A stretch of 64,000 nt of DNA. Origin: Actinocatenispora thailandica. Its GTDB lineage: Bacteria > Actinomycetota > Actinomycetes > Mycobacteriales > Micromonosporaceae. Positions within the stretch are counted from its first letter, which is position 1, and each line of letters opens with the position of its first letter. This document shows, piece after piece, positions 1-8,147 of the stretch. Below the pieces are notes generated by a model, which did not search any database, had not been told where the DNA came from, and worked only from the letters and a program-made list of their open reading frames with translations. The position numbers and the translations under genes were made by a program. The stretch spans positions 248,001 to 312,000 of the forward strand of contig NZ_AP023355.1 of the NCBI RefSeq assembly GCF_016865425.1, given 5' to 3'.

Positions 1-29
1 GCGGCGCGGCGGACGCGGTAGCGTGCGGC

Positions 30-782
30 ATGGCGATTCCGGCGACGGTGGTCGGCTCCGGGCCGACGAAGGTTCTCGCACTGCACGGCTGGTTCGGCTC
101 CGCCCGCGGTTGGGGCTGGCTGCCCGAACTCATCGACCAGGACTCCTACAGCTACGCGTTCGTCGACTACCGCGGCTACGGGCGGCGGCGGGACGAGCCG
201 GGCGAGTACTCGATGGCCGAGATCAGCGCCGACGCGCGCGCCCTGGCCGACGAGCTGGGCTGGGACTGCTACGCGCTGCTCGGGCACTCGATGGGCGGCA
301 AGGCGATGCTCCAGGTGTACGCGGACGCGCCGGAGCGGGTGACCGCGATGGCCGGCGTCAGCCCGGTGCCGGCCTCGGCTGTGCCGTTCGACGACGAGAG
401 CTGGGCACTGTTCGACGGCGCCGCGCAGCGGGACGAGAACCGGTACGCCATCGTCGATCTGACCACCGGCGGCCGGCACTCGAAGACCTGGCTGGACCAG
501 ATGGTGCGGCACTCGGTGGACAACTCGACCCGGGCGGCGTTCGGTGCCTACCTGCGGCCGTGGGCGAAGGGCGACTTCGCCGCGCAGGTGCCGGCGCCGA
601 CGGTGCCGATGACGGTGATCGCCGGGGAGCACGACGCCGCGCTCGGCCCGGACGCGATGCGCGGTACCTGGCTCGCCCAGTTCCCGTCGTGCATCCTGGA
701 GACGTTCCCGAACGCCGGCCACTACGCGATGTACGAGACCCCGGTCGCCCTCGCCACCACCCTGGAGAAGGCCCTGGGTTGA
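30..782 (+). CDS. alpha/beta-fold hydrolase
   Basis: A 250-residue cytoplasmic alpha/beta hydrolase; the substrate cannot be read from sequence. An HGWFG oxyanion-type motif lies near residue 19, the nucleophile elbow GHSMGG near residue 85, an acid candidate in the GEHDAAL segment, and the catalytic His in NAGHYAMYE near the C-terminus, so the triad is complete and the length is normal. There is no signal peptide. The ATG at 30 is the first start in frame and the fold begins at once. The gene stands alone: 372 nt follow before the next gene. Esterase, lactonase or haloperoxidase-like activity are all possible. Confidence 0.85.
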   Translation: MAIPATVVGSGPTKVLALHGWFGSARGWGWLPELIDQDSYSYAFVDYRGYGRRRDEPGEYSMAEISADARALADELGWDCYALLGHSMGGKAMLQVYADAPERVTAMAGVSPVPASAVPFDDESWALFDGAAQRDENRYAIVDLTTGGRHSKTWLDQMVRHSVDNSTRAAFGAYLRPWAKGDFAAQVPAPTVPMTVIAGEHDAALGPDAMRGTWLAQFPSCILETFPNAGHYAMYETPVALATTLEKALG

Positions 783-1154
783 GCCGGATCCCGGGGGCGG
801 CCCGGTCGAGTCGGTAGGGTTCGCGCGCGGCGCGGACCGCTGTCGGCCGAGCGGTCCGCAGGTTTCCCGGCCTCGCGGCGTCGGGGTCACCGGTCGGCGG
901 CGATGCGCTCGGCGTCGGCCGGGGTACCGGCCATGAGCGTGCGGGCGTGCTCGATGACCAGCTCGACCTCCCCGGCGGCGATCGCGCTGCGCAAAGCCCT
1001 GATCTTCCGACCGGCCGGACGGTTGCAACGCCGACGATGTCGCGTGATGGCATTGACGGCGTCGATATGATGTCACTACGGTGTCATCGATCGGGTGGGT
1101 CGCCCACCGCGACAGCCGGGCGAGGCAGCCCGGCGAACGAGCAGGGAGGGTGTC
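783..1154. other. 372-nt gap, mostly non-coding
   Basis: The gap between the two hydrolase genes holds the 3' fragment of a possible degraded minus-strand gene (887-1072, listed separately) and, at its right end, the Shine-Dalgarno GGAGGG at 1145-1150 for the next gene. An alternation of TGATG and GTCAT around 1061-1087 gives weak dyads. I see no convincing complete gene, promoter pair or terminator. Confidence 0.5.
887..1072 (-). pseudogene. fragment of an unrecognised helical protein
   Basis: On the minus strand a frame of about 61 codons runs from a stop at 1073-1075 to a stop at 887-889. Its translation looks like real protein rather than a GC-rich shadow: it ends ...EVELVIEHARTLMAG and then PADAERIAADR, a regular amphipathic helix pattern. 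There is no ATG or GTG in the frame; the only start-like codon is a TTG near the middle. I read it as the C-terminal remnant of a gene that lost its 5' end. I do not recognise the family, and it may be chance. Confidence 0.3.
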
Positions 1155-2510
1155 ATGGGGGACGTGCCGGAGTTCCTGGACCGCTACCAGCTGGACCGGC
1201 CGAGAACCGACCGACCACTCGGGTTCGCGTCGGCCCTCGCCGACCACCACGTACCGGGGGTCTCCATCGCGCTGCTGGAGGGCGGCGCCGTCACCCGCAC
1301 CTGGGCGGTCGGCCGCCGCAGCATCACCAGCGACGCGGAGGTCCAGCCGGACACGCTGTTCCAGGCCGGCTCGATCAGCAAGTCGATCGCCGCCGCCTGC
1401 GCGCTGCGGCTGGCCGACGAGGACGTCCTCGACCTCGACGCCGACGTGAACGAGCTGCTGAAGTCGTGGCAGGTGCCGGCCAACGACGGCTGGCAGCCGC
1501 GCATCACGCTGCGCCAGCTGCTCGCGCACACCGCCGGTACGACGGTGCACGGCCTGATCGGCTACCCGCCGGGGATGCCGGTGCCGTCGGTGCCGGACAT
1601 CCTCGACGGCAAGGGCAACTCGACACCGGTGCGGGTCACCGGCCTGCCCGGGGTGCGGCACGGCTACTCCGGCGGCGGGTACACGATCGCCCAGCTGGTG
1701 CTGACCGACGTGACCGGGCTCGACTTCGACACCCTGGCCTGGGAGCTGGTGTTCGAGCCGGCGGGCATGGTGCACAGCACCTTCGCCCAGCCGCTCGGTA
1801 CGCACCGCGCCGCCCGCGCCGCGTCCGGGCACCGGCCCGGCCCGGCCCTGGTCGCCGGCGGCTGGCACACCTACCCGGACATGGCCGCGGCCGGCATGTG
1901 GAGCACGCCCAGCGACCTGGCCAGGTTCTTCGCCGCCATCCGGGACAGCCTGGCCGGCGTGCCCGGCGCCCTGCTGTCCGAAGGTTCGGCCCGCGCGATG
2001 GTCACCCGCGGCGCTCCGAACCAGCCGTACGGGCTGGGCGTGGTGATCGCCGAGCCCGGCGCACCGGCGTTCGTCGGCAACAGCGGTACCGACGAGGGGT
2101 ACCGCAGCTGGGCCGGCATCCACCTGGACGACGGCAGCGGCGCCGCGGTGATGACCAACGGCGACTACGGGTACGACCTGATCACCGACGTGGTGCTGCC
2201 GGCGCTGACCGCCGAGTACGGCTGGCCGACCGCGCCGGCGCCGGCCCCGGCGGTGGCGGCGGGCGACCTCGCCGGGCGGTACGTCGGCGGGGACGACGAG
2301 TTCGTGGTCGCCGAGACGGGCACCGGGTTGACGCTCACGGTGCCCGGGCAGCCGCCGGTACCGCTGATCGCAGCTACCGACGAGAGCTGGCGGGCCCGGG
2401 TGCTCAACCTCGACGTCCGGTTCCCGGCCCGGGACGGCGACCGCGTCCTCGTACTGCACCAGGAACGCACCCCGGACGCCGACGTCGAAGCCACCCGGGT
2501 CACTGGCTGA
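1155..2510 (+). CDS. serine hydrolase of the class C beta-lactamase/DD-peptidase family
   Basis: A 451-residue penicillin-binding-protein-like hydrolase. The catalytic SxxK motif is SISK (in FQAGSISKSIAA, near residue 76), followed by a YxN-like YSG in GYSGGGYTIAQ. A small C-terminal beta domain, from about residue 370, resembles the lipocalin-like tail of this family. No signal peptide is visible, so it probably acts on a cytoplasmic ester or amide rather than on cell wall. ATG 1155 is chosen over an upstream in-frame ATG because GGAGGG sits just before it and homology starts there. Whether it hydrolyses beta-lactams cannot be told. Confidence 0.85.
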   Translation: MGDVPEFLDRYQLDRPRTDRPLGFASALADHHVPGVSIALLEGGAVTRTWAVGRRSITSDAEVQPDTLFQAGSISKSIAAACALRLADEDVLDLDADVNELLKSWQVPANDGWQPRITLRQLLAHTAGTTVHGLIGYPPGMPVPSVPDILDGKGNSTPVRVTGLPGVRHGYSGGGYTIAQLVLTDVTGLDFDTLAWELVFEPAGMVHSTFAQPLGTHRAARAASGHRPGPALVAGGWHTYPDMAAAGMWSTPSDLARFFAAIRDSLAGVPGALLSEGSARAMVTRGAPNQPYGLGVVIAEPGAPAFVGNSGTDEGYRSWAGIHLDDGSGAAVMTNGDYGYDLITDVVLPALTAEYGWPTAPAPAPAVAAGDLAGRYVGGDDEFVVAETGTGLTLTVPGQPPVPLIAATDESWRARVLNLDVRFPARDGDRVLVLHQERTPDADVEATRVTG

Positions 2511-2580
2511 GCCGCCGTGCCGGCCGGCGCTGAACCGGAATCCGGGTGCCGTCGGCGGTGCGCCGGGGCATGCTGCGAGG

Positions 2581-3480
2581 GTGACGACGACGATGCCGGC
2601 CGGGCTGGCCACCCGGCCGCTGACCACGGCGGACGCGGCGGCGGTGACCGCGCTGATGGCCGACTGCGAGCGGGCCGACCTCGGTGCGGTGTTCATCGAG
2701 GAGGCCGACCTGGTGGGCGACTGGCGGCGGCCCAGCTTCGACATCGGTGCGGACACGATCGCCGTGCTCGACGGCGACCGGCTGGTCGGCTACGCCGAGG
2801 TCTACCAGGGCCGGCGGGCCGAGGCGTACGTGCATCCCGACCACCGGGGCCGCGGCATCGGCACCGCGCTGCTCGGCTGGACCCGGCGGCGGGCCCGCGA
2901 GGTGGGCAGCAACCTGGTCGGCCAGACCGTACCGGAACGCAACCGGGGAGCAACGGATCTGCTGCGACGCCACGGCTACACGCCGCTCTGGACGAGCTGG
3001 GTGCTGGAACTGCCGCCCGGCGCGGCGATCCCCGCGGCGCCGCTACCGGCCGGGTACGCGATCCGCCCGTACCGGCCGGGCGAGGAACGCGCGGTCCACC
3101 GGATCGTCGAGGACGCGTTCGCCGAGTGGCCGGACCGGGCACCGACCCGGTACGAGGACTGGGCCGCCGGGGTGCTCGACCGGCCCGGGTTCCGGCCCGA
3201 GCAACTGCTCGTGGTCGTGCACGGCGACGAGATCGTCGGCGCCTGCCACCTGCTCGACACCGACGGCGACGCCTGGGTCAACCAGCTGGCGGTACGGGTC
3301 GACCAGCGCGGCCGGGGCCTCGCCCGCGGGCTGCTGGCCGAGGCGTTCGGTGCGGCGCGCTCCCGTGGCGCGCGGCGCGCGCAGCTGTCCACCGACTCCC
3401 GTACCGGAGCGCTCGAGCTCTACCGCCACGTGGGCATGCACGTCACCACCACCCTGACCCATCTCGCCGCCCGCCCCTGA
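2581..3480 (+). CDS. GNAT acetyltransferase with two tandem GNAT domains
   Basis: A 299-residue protein made of two N-acetyltransferase folds. The N-terminal domain carries the acetyl-CoA motif DHRGRGIGTALL near residue 90; the C-terminal domain carries QRGRGLARGLLAEA near residue 240. Tandem GNATs of this size are known from mycothiol synthase and from aminoglycoside or amino-acid acetyltransferases. This one lacks features that would let me call it MshD, so the substrate is open. The start is GTG 2581, with an alternative ATG at 2593. It runs alone and converges on the methyltransferase gene. Confidence 0.85.
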   Translation: MTTTMPAGLATRPLTTADAAAVTALMADCERADLGAVFIEEADLVGDWRRPSFDIGADTIAVLDGDRLVGYAEVYQGRRAEAYVHPDHRGRGIGTALLGWTRRRAREVGSNLVGQTVPERNRGATDLLRRHGYTPLWTSWVLELPPGAAIPAAPLPAGYAIRPYRPGEERAVHRIVEDAFAEWPDRAPTRYEDWAAGVLDRPGFRPEQLLVVVHGDEIVGACHLLDTDGDAWVNQLAVRVDQRGRGLARGLLAEAFGAARSRGARRAQLSTDSRTGALELYRHVGMHVTTTLTHLAARP

Positions 3481-3569
3481 CGGCGCCGGCACGTCGCGCC
3501 GGGGAGCAGCCGTGCCGGTGTGCCCGGTCCTGGCCGCCGGCACCGGCCAGGACCGGCGGGTTCGGCCGG

Positions 3570-4334
3570 TCAGCCGACGGGGATCAGGGTGAGGTAGGCG
3601 ATGTTGAGGACGTTGCGGTAGCCGCGCAGCCAGCTCGCGCGATGCGCGTCGACCCGGGTACGGGTCTTGGCGGCGAGCGGGTGATCGGGCCGCTCGGCGA
3701 GCCATTCGTCCACATCGGACAGGTACCCGGACTCGAACTCGTCCCACTCGTCGGTGTTGGCGGTCTCGATCCAGCAGGGGCGGAAGCCGGCCGCGGCGGC
3801 GACATCGACGAGGGTGGCGAGGTCGTGCTGCTCGTCGAGGTGCGCGTCCGGCCACATCGCGGCCAGCTCGTCCGGGGTCGGGTTACGGTCCCAGAAGCCC
3901 TCGCCGAACAGCACCCGCCCGCCGGGTGTGACGAGCCGGCGCAACTGGTGCAACGCGTCGGCGGTCTGCCGTGGCGGCGTCGCATCGCTCACCGCGTGGC
4001 TCGCGTTCAGGCACAGGACGAGGTCGGCGGGTTCGCGGGTCGTCCGGTGCCCGGACTCCTCGACGAACTCGACCCGGTCGGCGAGCCCGCGGACGGTGGC
4101 GTTGTGCCGGCCGCGGTCCAGGTCCTCGGCGTTGCGGTCGATGCCGACGCCGGTCGCGCCGGGTACCGCGTCGAGAACCCGGAGCATCAGTTCGCCCCAG
4201 CCGCAGCCGAGGTCGAGCACCGTGGCGGGGTCGCCCTCGGACAGTCGGGAGACCATCCGGTCGGCGCGCGTCTCGCTGAGCGGGCCGTGGAAGGTGAGCC
4301 GGGTCAGCCGCGGCGGGGTGTCCGTGTCGTCCAT
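3570..4334 (-). CDS. class I SAM-dependent methyltransferase
   Basis: A 254-residue cytoplasmic methyltransferase. Motif I is VLDLGCGWGELML near residue 40; the acidic residue binding the SAM ribose is in GVGIDRNAEDL; motif IV is LVLCLNASHAVSD. The C-terminal half is rich in Trp and acidic residues and is probably the substrate cap. No known small-molecule or RNA methyltransferase signature is visible. A -10 hexamer TAGGTT (4341-4346 on the minus strand) ends six bases before the ATG, so the transcript is probably leaderless. Confidence 0.85.
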   Translation of the reverse strand: MDDTDTPPRLTRLTFHGPLSETRADRMVSRLSEGDPATVLDLGCGWGELMLRVLDAVPGATGVGIDRNAEDLDRGRHNATVRGLADRVEFVEESGHRTTREPADLVLCLNASHAVSDATPPRQTADALHQLRRLVTPGGRVLFGEGFWDRNPTPDELAAMWPDAHLDEQHDLATLVDVAAAAGFRPCWIETANTDEWDEFESGYLSDVDEWLAERPDHPLAAKTRTRVDAHRASWLRGYRNVLNIAYLTLIPVG

Positions 4335-4391
4335 GGCGGCAACCTAGCCGGCCACCGGCGCCGGCCGGCAACGCATTTCCGGCGACGCCGA

Positions 4392-5035
4392 TCAGATCGG
4401 ATCGGTGCCGAGGTGGGCGTGCAGGTGCATGTCGTGGAAGCCGTCGGCGTGCGGGACCGCCTGGCGCAGCGTGCCCTCGTACCGGTAGCCGGACTTCTCG
4501 GCGACCCGGCAGGAGGCGGTGTTCTCGACGGCGTGCAGCAGTTCGAGCCGGTGCAGGCCGACCTCGGCGCCGCACCAGCGGGTGAGCCGGCGCAGCGCGC
4601 GGCCGGCGACACCGTGGCCGCGGGCGACCGGCAGCGTCCAGTACGCCACCTCGGCGTGGCCCTCGGTGAGATCGACGGTACGCAGCCCGATCCGCGCGAC
4701 GAGCGCCTGGCCCGCGGTGACCGCCCAGTCGGCGCCGGTCTCGGCGGACCAACGGCGAGCCCGCTGCCGGATCCAGTCGGCGGCCTCGGCCTCGTCCATC
4801 GAGCGCGCGTGCCACCGTTGGATCGCCGGGTCCTGGTACGCCAGGGCGAGCGCGGGCGCGTCGTCGGCCCGCCACGGCCGCAACGCCAGCTCGCCCCGGG
4901 GGCCGAGCCGTCGGCGGTCGGCTCACGCGCGGCGGTCGGGCCGGCGGGTCCGTCCTCGGCCGGCACGGTCAGGACCGGCTGCGGCATGCCGGACATCCGT
5001 CCGGCCGGGACGACGGGCTCGATCAGCAACGGCAC
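4392..5035 (-). pseudogene. GNAT acetyltransferase broken by a one-base deletion
   Basis: The intact frame from 4883 down to 4392 encodes a RimJ/RimL-type GNAT fold (LRPWRADDAPALALAY... with acetyl-CoA motif RGHGVAGRALRRL), but its only start is a TTG. In another frame the bases just upstream encode the family's usual N-terminus, beginning at GTG 5035 with CAGGA before it and reading VPLLIEPVVPAGRMSG. The two frames join at the run CCCCGGGGG (4894-4902); one extra base there gives a continuous protein of about 214 residues reading ...SAPRGELALRPW. It is either a real frameshift or a homopolymer under-call; I favour the latter because three other genes here show the same lesion. Confidence 0.75.
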
Positions 5036-5063
5036 GTGCCCATCCTGCCATGCCCTTCCCGGC

Positions 5064-5117
5064 CGGCACGTTTTGCTTTCCGTGCCGATGGGGATAGCAT
5101 TCCGTGCGGCACGGAAA
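5064..5117 (+). promoter_or_regulatory. promoter with repeated CGGCACG half-sites before the DUF3887 regulator
   Basis: Between two divergent genes lies an AT-rich segment with a promoter TTGCTT (5073-5078), a 16-nt spacer, then TAGCAT (5095-5100). The heptamer CGGCACG or its complement occurs at 5064-5070, 5081-5087 and 5107-5113. The last two belong to a perfect 11-bp inverted repeat, TTTCCGTGCCG (5077-5087) with CGGCACGGAAA (5107-5117), which brackets the -10. This geometry suits autorepression by the HTH protein encoded immediately downstream, but that is inference. Confidence 0.6.
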
Positions 5118-5128
5118 AGGGGCTGACG

Positions 5129-5830
5129 ATGATCGAAGGCAAGGCGCCAGGCCGCTGCCGGCAGTGCGGGAAAGTGCTGGCAGTAAGGCGATCCAAGGGG
5201 CGATCGCGGCTCTACTGCGACGCTACCTGCCGCAGCGCCGCGCGTCGCGAGCGCGATTCCGTGAAGGAAAAGTTGACAGGCCACGGTCGTCAGGGAACGG
5301 TTGACAGCGGGGAGCACGACCCGCTGGCGGCGGTGATCGCGGCGCACGACACGCTGCGTGCCGCCGAGCAGCGGCTGCATCGGGCGGTGCGCGCCGCCCG
5401 ATCCGCCGGCGAGACCTGGGAGGTGATCGGCGAAACGCTGGGGATCACCCGGCAGGCCGCCTACCAACGGTTCGGGCGGGCCGACGAGCGGTCCGGCACC
5501 GGGGCGGCACCGCTGCCGGACGCCGCCGACCGGTCGGTCCGGCTGCTGGTCGATCTCAGCGAGCACCGGTGGTCGGCGGTCACCCGGCGGTTCTCGCCGC
5601 GGATGGCGGGGGCGATCGACGCCACGAAGCTGGCCGCCGTGTGGGCCGAGGTGACCGACACCATCGGCCGGTACGAGGGGATCGGCACGACGCTCGTCCG
5701 TCGCATCGGCCGGCACACGGTGGTCGACGTGGCGGTCCGCTGCGAGGCGGGCGACGCCACCCTGCGGGTGGCGTACGACGACGGCGGGGCGATCGCCGGG
5801 CTGTTCCTGCTTCCCATCGCGCAGAACTGA
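5129..5830 (+). CDS. zinc-finger/HTH regulator with C-terminal DUF3887-like domain
   Basis: A 233-residue cytoplasmic protein with three parts. Residues 8-40 hold a short Cys cluster (CRQCGK...YCDATCRSAARR) of treble-clef type. Around residues 90-110 is a helix-turn-helix (WEVIGETLGITRQAAYQRFG). From about 135 to the end is an NTF2-like DUF3887 domain (MAGAIDATKLAAVWAEV ... GGAIAGLFLLP). ATG 5129 is chosen because the Cys motif starts there; an in-frame ATG at 5036 would place promoter DNA inside the gene. The next gene encodes an exported serine hydrolase whose N-terminal domain appears to be the same fold, suggesting a linked function. Binding specificity and ligand are unknown. Confidence 0.75.
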   Translation: MIEGKAPGRCRQCGKVLAVRRSKGRSRLYCDATCRSAARRERDSVKEKLTGHGRQGTVDSGEHDPLAAVIAAHDTLRAAEQRLHRAVRAARSAGETWEVIGETLGITRQAAYQRFGRADERSGTGAAPLPDAADRSVRLLVDLSEHRWSAVTRRFSPRMAGAIDATKLAAVWAEVTDTIGRYEGIGTTLVRRIGRHTVVDVAVRCEAGDATLRVAYDDGGAIAGLFLLPIAQN

Positions 5831-5921
5831 GGTCGTCGGGGGCCTTCGATCGAGCAGGCCACCCCGCGACCTCGGTGTCTCGGCCGGGCATCCGGCCGGG
5901 GTCGAGATTCGAGGAGGCTTC

Positions 5922-7268
5922 ATGGGGATCGATCGGCGCAGTGTCATGTCCATGATCGGGTTCACGCTGCCGGCCGGCGCCGCCGTCGGCGCGGCGGTCG
6001 GAACAGGGATCGGTGCGCCGGCCACTGCGCAGAGCTCCACCGGCGTGGCCGACCGGCAGTTGCGCTGGCTGATCGGCGCCACCCGCCGGGTGCCGGTGCC
6101 CGCCGACGAGCTGGCCGCACACGTCGCCGCCGACACGCTGGCCGCGATCGGCGGTACCGACGCGCTGAACGAGGTGTTCGCCCAGGTCGGCGCGCTGACC
6201 GCGGGACGGTCGCTGACCGACGCCGCGACCAAGGCGGAACGGCTGGCCACCGCGGGCGCGGCGCAGTGGGTGGTGACGGTCGAGGTGGACGGCACCGGCC
6301 TGATCGCCGGACTGCACTTCGCCGGGTACCACGACACGCCCCGGTCCTGGGCCGAGCTGGACCGCCGGGCCCGGGCGCTCGCGCCGAACGTGTCGTTCGC
6401 CGCCGCCCGGGTCGGCCGGGACGGCCACACCGCGCTGGTACACGGCATCGCGCCGGACACCCGCCGGCCGCTCGGCTCCGCGTTCAAGCTGTACGTGCTG
6501 GGCGCGCTCGCCGACGAGATCGCCGCCGGGCGGGCGAGCTGGCAGGAGAAGCTGGCCATCCGGGACGACTGGAAGAGCCTGCCGTCCGGGGTGCTGCAGG
6601 ACCGGCCAGCCGGCACCGAACTCACCCTGGCCGACTTCGCCCGCTACATGATCTCGATCAGCGACAACACCGCGGCCGACCACCTGATCCACCGGGTCGG
6701 CCGGGCGCGGGTCGAGCGCGAACTGGGTCGGCTCGGCAACGCCGACCCGGCCGCCGACCTGCCGTTCCTGACCACCCGGGAGCTGTTCGTGCTCAAGGGG
6801 CACGACTACCCGCGGCTGGCCAGCCGCTACCAGCGTCTGCCGGTGCCGGCCCGCCGGGCGCAGCTCGCCGCGATCGACCGGGTGCCGCTGTCGGCCGTCA
6901 CACCGTGGACGACGCCACGCCGGGTCAACGGGTTGGAGTGGTTCGCCACCCCGGCCGACATCTGCCGGGCGCTCGCCGGCCTGTCCGACCGGTACCGCGG
7001 TGCCGGGATGGCGCCGCTCGGCACGGCGATGTCCACCAACGACCAGTACATCGGGTTGAACCGGCGCCGCTTCCCGATGGTCTGGTACAAGGGGGGTAGC
7101 GAGCCGGGCGTGCTCACCGTCAACTTCCTGGCCGGTACCGACCGGGGCGAGCAGCTCGCCGCCAGCCTGCTGCTGTCCGACCCGGAACGGTCGTTGGACG
7201 AGGCGGCGCTGCTGCCCGAGGTGATCGCGCTCGCCCGCGGCGGGCTGGAACTCGCCGCCCGCCGCTGA
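5922..7268 (+). CDS. exported beta-lactamase-fold serine hydrolase (Cpe/LpqF-like)
   Basis: A 448-residue secreted protein. The N-terminus has two arginines (DRRSVMSMIGF) then a hydrophobic stretch ending in APATAQ, a plausible Tat or Sec signal. Residues 60-150 form an NTF2-like domain (LNEVFAQVGALTAG ... GLIAGLHFAGY). The catalytic part has SxxK as SAFK, SDN in SISDNTAADHL, and KGG in WYKGGSEPG at the KTG position: a complete class A arrangement. Strong Shine-Dalgarno GAGGAGG before ATG 5922. Proteins of this build are often annotated as beta-lactamases without proven activity; a cell-wall or ester substrate is equally possible. Confidence 0.8.
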   Translation: MGIDRRSVMSMIGFTLPAGAAVGAAVGTGIGAPATAQSSTGVADRQLRWLIGATRRVPVPADELAAHVAADTLAAIGGTDALNEVFAQVGALTAGRSLTDAATKAERLATAGAAQWVVTVEVDGTGLIAGLHFAGYHDTPRSWAELDRRARALAPNVSFAAARVGRDGHTALVHGIAPDTRRPLGSAFKLYVLGALADEIAAGRASWQEKLAIRDDWKSLPSGVLQDRPAGTELTLADFARYMISISDNTAADHLIHRVGRARVERELGRLGNADPAADLPFLTTRELFVLKGHDYPRLASRYQRLPVPARRAQLAAIDRVPLSAVTPWTTPRRVNGLEWFATPADICRALAGLSDRYRGAGMAPLGTAMSTNDQYIGLNRRRFPMVWYKGGSEPGVLTVNFLAGTDRGEQLAASLLLSDPERSLDEAALLPEVIALARGGLELAARR

Positions 7269-7318
7269 CCGCGCCCCGGTCCGGTCGCCCGCCCCGGGGG
7301 ACGGCTGCCATCATGAAA

Positions 7319-7365
7319 CCCGGTGGCCCGGTGGCCCGGTGGCCCGGTGGCCCGGCGGCCCGGTG
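7319..7365 (+). repeat. tandem octamer CGGTGGCC
   Basis: Just after the hydrolase stop codon the octamer CGGTGGCC is repeated four times in perfect register, followed by CGGCGGCC and a partial CGGTG, so about 5.6 copies. It precedes the start of the next gene by about 60 bases and probably varies in copy number by slippage. No gene is encoded here. Confidence 0.9.
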
Positions 7366-7423
7366 CCGATCCGGCGGCAGCCGCGGGTCGGAGCCGCGAA
7401 CGGTCGCGGAACGAGGGGGAGAC

Positions 7424-7993
7424 ATGGCGGTGGACCTGGAACCGATCACGCGCGAGGTCGCCGGGCTGGTCGGTCGGGTACGCGACGACCAGCTCGACGG
7501 GCCGACCCCGTGCACCGAGATGACGGTGCGCGACCTGCTGGCGCATCTGGCCCAGCTCACCGTCGGGTTCCGGATGCTGGCGCAGAAGCAGACGCTGCCC
7601 GGTGGGCCGCGCCCGACCGAGCTGCCGGACGACTGGCGCGAGCTGCTGCCGCGGGTGCTGGACGAGCTCGCGGACGCCTGGCAGCTGCCGGCGGCGTGGG
7701 AGGGCACCGTGCAGTTCTTCGGCCGCGAGATGCCGGGCGCGATGGCCGGTCAGATCGTCACCGACGAGCTGGTGCTGCACGGCTGGGATCTGGCCCGCGC
7801 GATCGGCGCCCCGTACCAGGCGGACGAGCCGGCGCTGCGCGCCGCGCACGACTGGGTCACCGCCACCGTGGAGCGCACCGGCGGCCGGGGTCAGGAGGGC
7901 CTGTTCGCGGCACCGGTACCGGTGCCGCAGGACGCGCCGTTGCTGGACCGGGTCGTCGCGCTCGCGGGCCGTACCCCGAGCTGGACCCCGTGA
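7424..7993 (+). CDS. TIGR03086-type metal-binding protein (DinB/mycothiol-dependent maleylpyruvate isomerase fold)
   Basis: A 189-residue cytoplasmic four-helix-bundle protein. The signature PTPCTEMTVRDLLAHL near residues 28-43 and the later TDELVLHGWDLARAIG near residue 120 are typical of TIGR03086 proteins; the three metal-binding His of the superfamily would be in LLAHLAQL, VLHGWD and a third less clear position. ATG 7424 follows GAGGGGGA. The family is related to mycothiol-dependent isomerases and transferases, but no substrate is known. An in-frame ATG at 7313 is rejected because it would translate the octamer repeat. Confidence 0.8.
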   Translation: MAVDLEPITREVAGLVGRVRDDQLDGPTPCTEMTVRDLLAHLAQLTVGFRMLAQKQTLPGGPRPTELPDDWRELLPRVLDELADAWQLPAAWEGTVQFFGREMPGAMAGQIVTDELVLHGWDLARAIGAPYQADEPALRAAHDWVTATVERTGGRGQEGLFAAPVPVPQDAPLLDRVVALAGRTPSWTP

Positions 7994-8095
7994 CCCGGGC
8001 GGCATCCTAGCTGTCCACCGTGGATGAAGCCGGCCGGCGCCGGGCCCGGTCGCCGCGGCGGCGACCCGGCTGCGCCCGGTCGGGGACATCCGCGC

Positions 8096-8140
8096 GGGCA
8101 GGTTTCGTCCGGGCAGGTTTCGTCCGGGCAGGTTTCGTCG
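8096..8140 (+). repeat. three tandem copies of a 15-mer
   Basis: GGGCAGGTTTCGTCC is repeated three times (8096-8110, 8111-8125, 8126-8140, the last with one change). The array lies between two convergent genes, seven bases after the stop of the minus-strand oxidase gene. No good hairpin forms. It is a short minisatellite like several others in the gaps of this window. Confidence 0.9.
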
Positions 8141-8147
8141 GGGCCGC

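Noticed and set aside
1155-2510. Antibiotic-resistance beta-lactamase
   Set aside because: The SxxK and Tyr motifs fit the wider serine-hydrolase family and there is no signal peptide, so a resistance role is not supported.
2581-3480. Mycothiol synthase MshD
   Set aside because: It shares the tandem GNAT layout, but I do not see MshD-specific motifs or genomic context.
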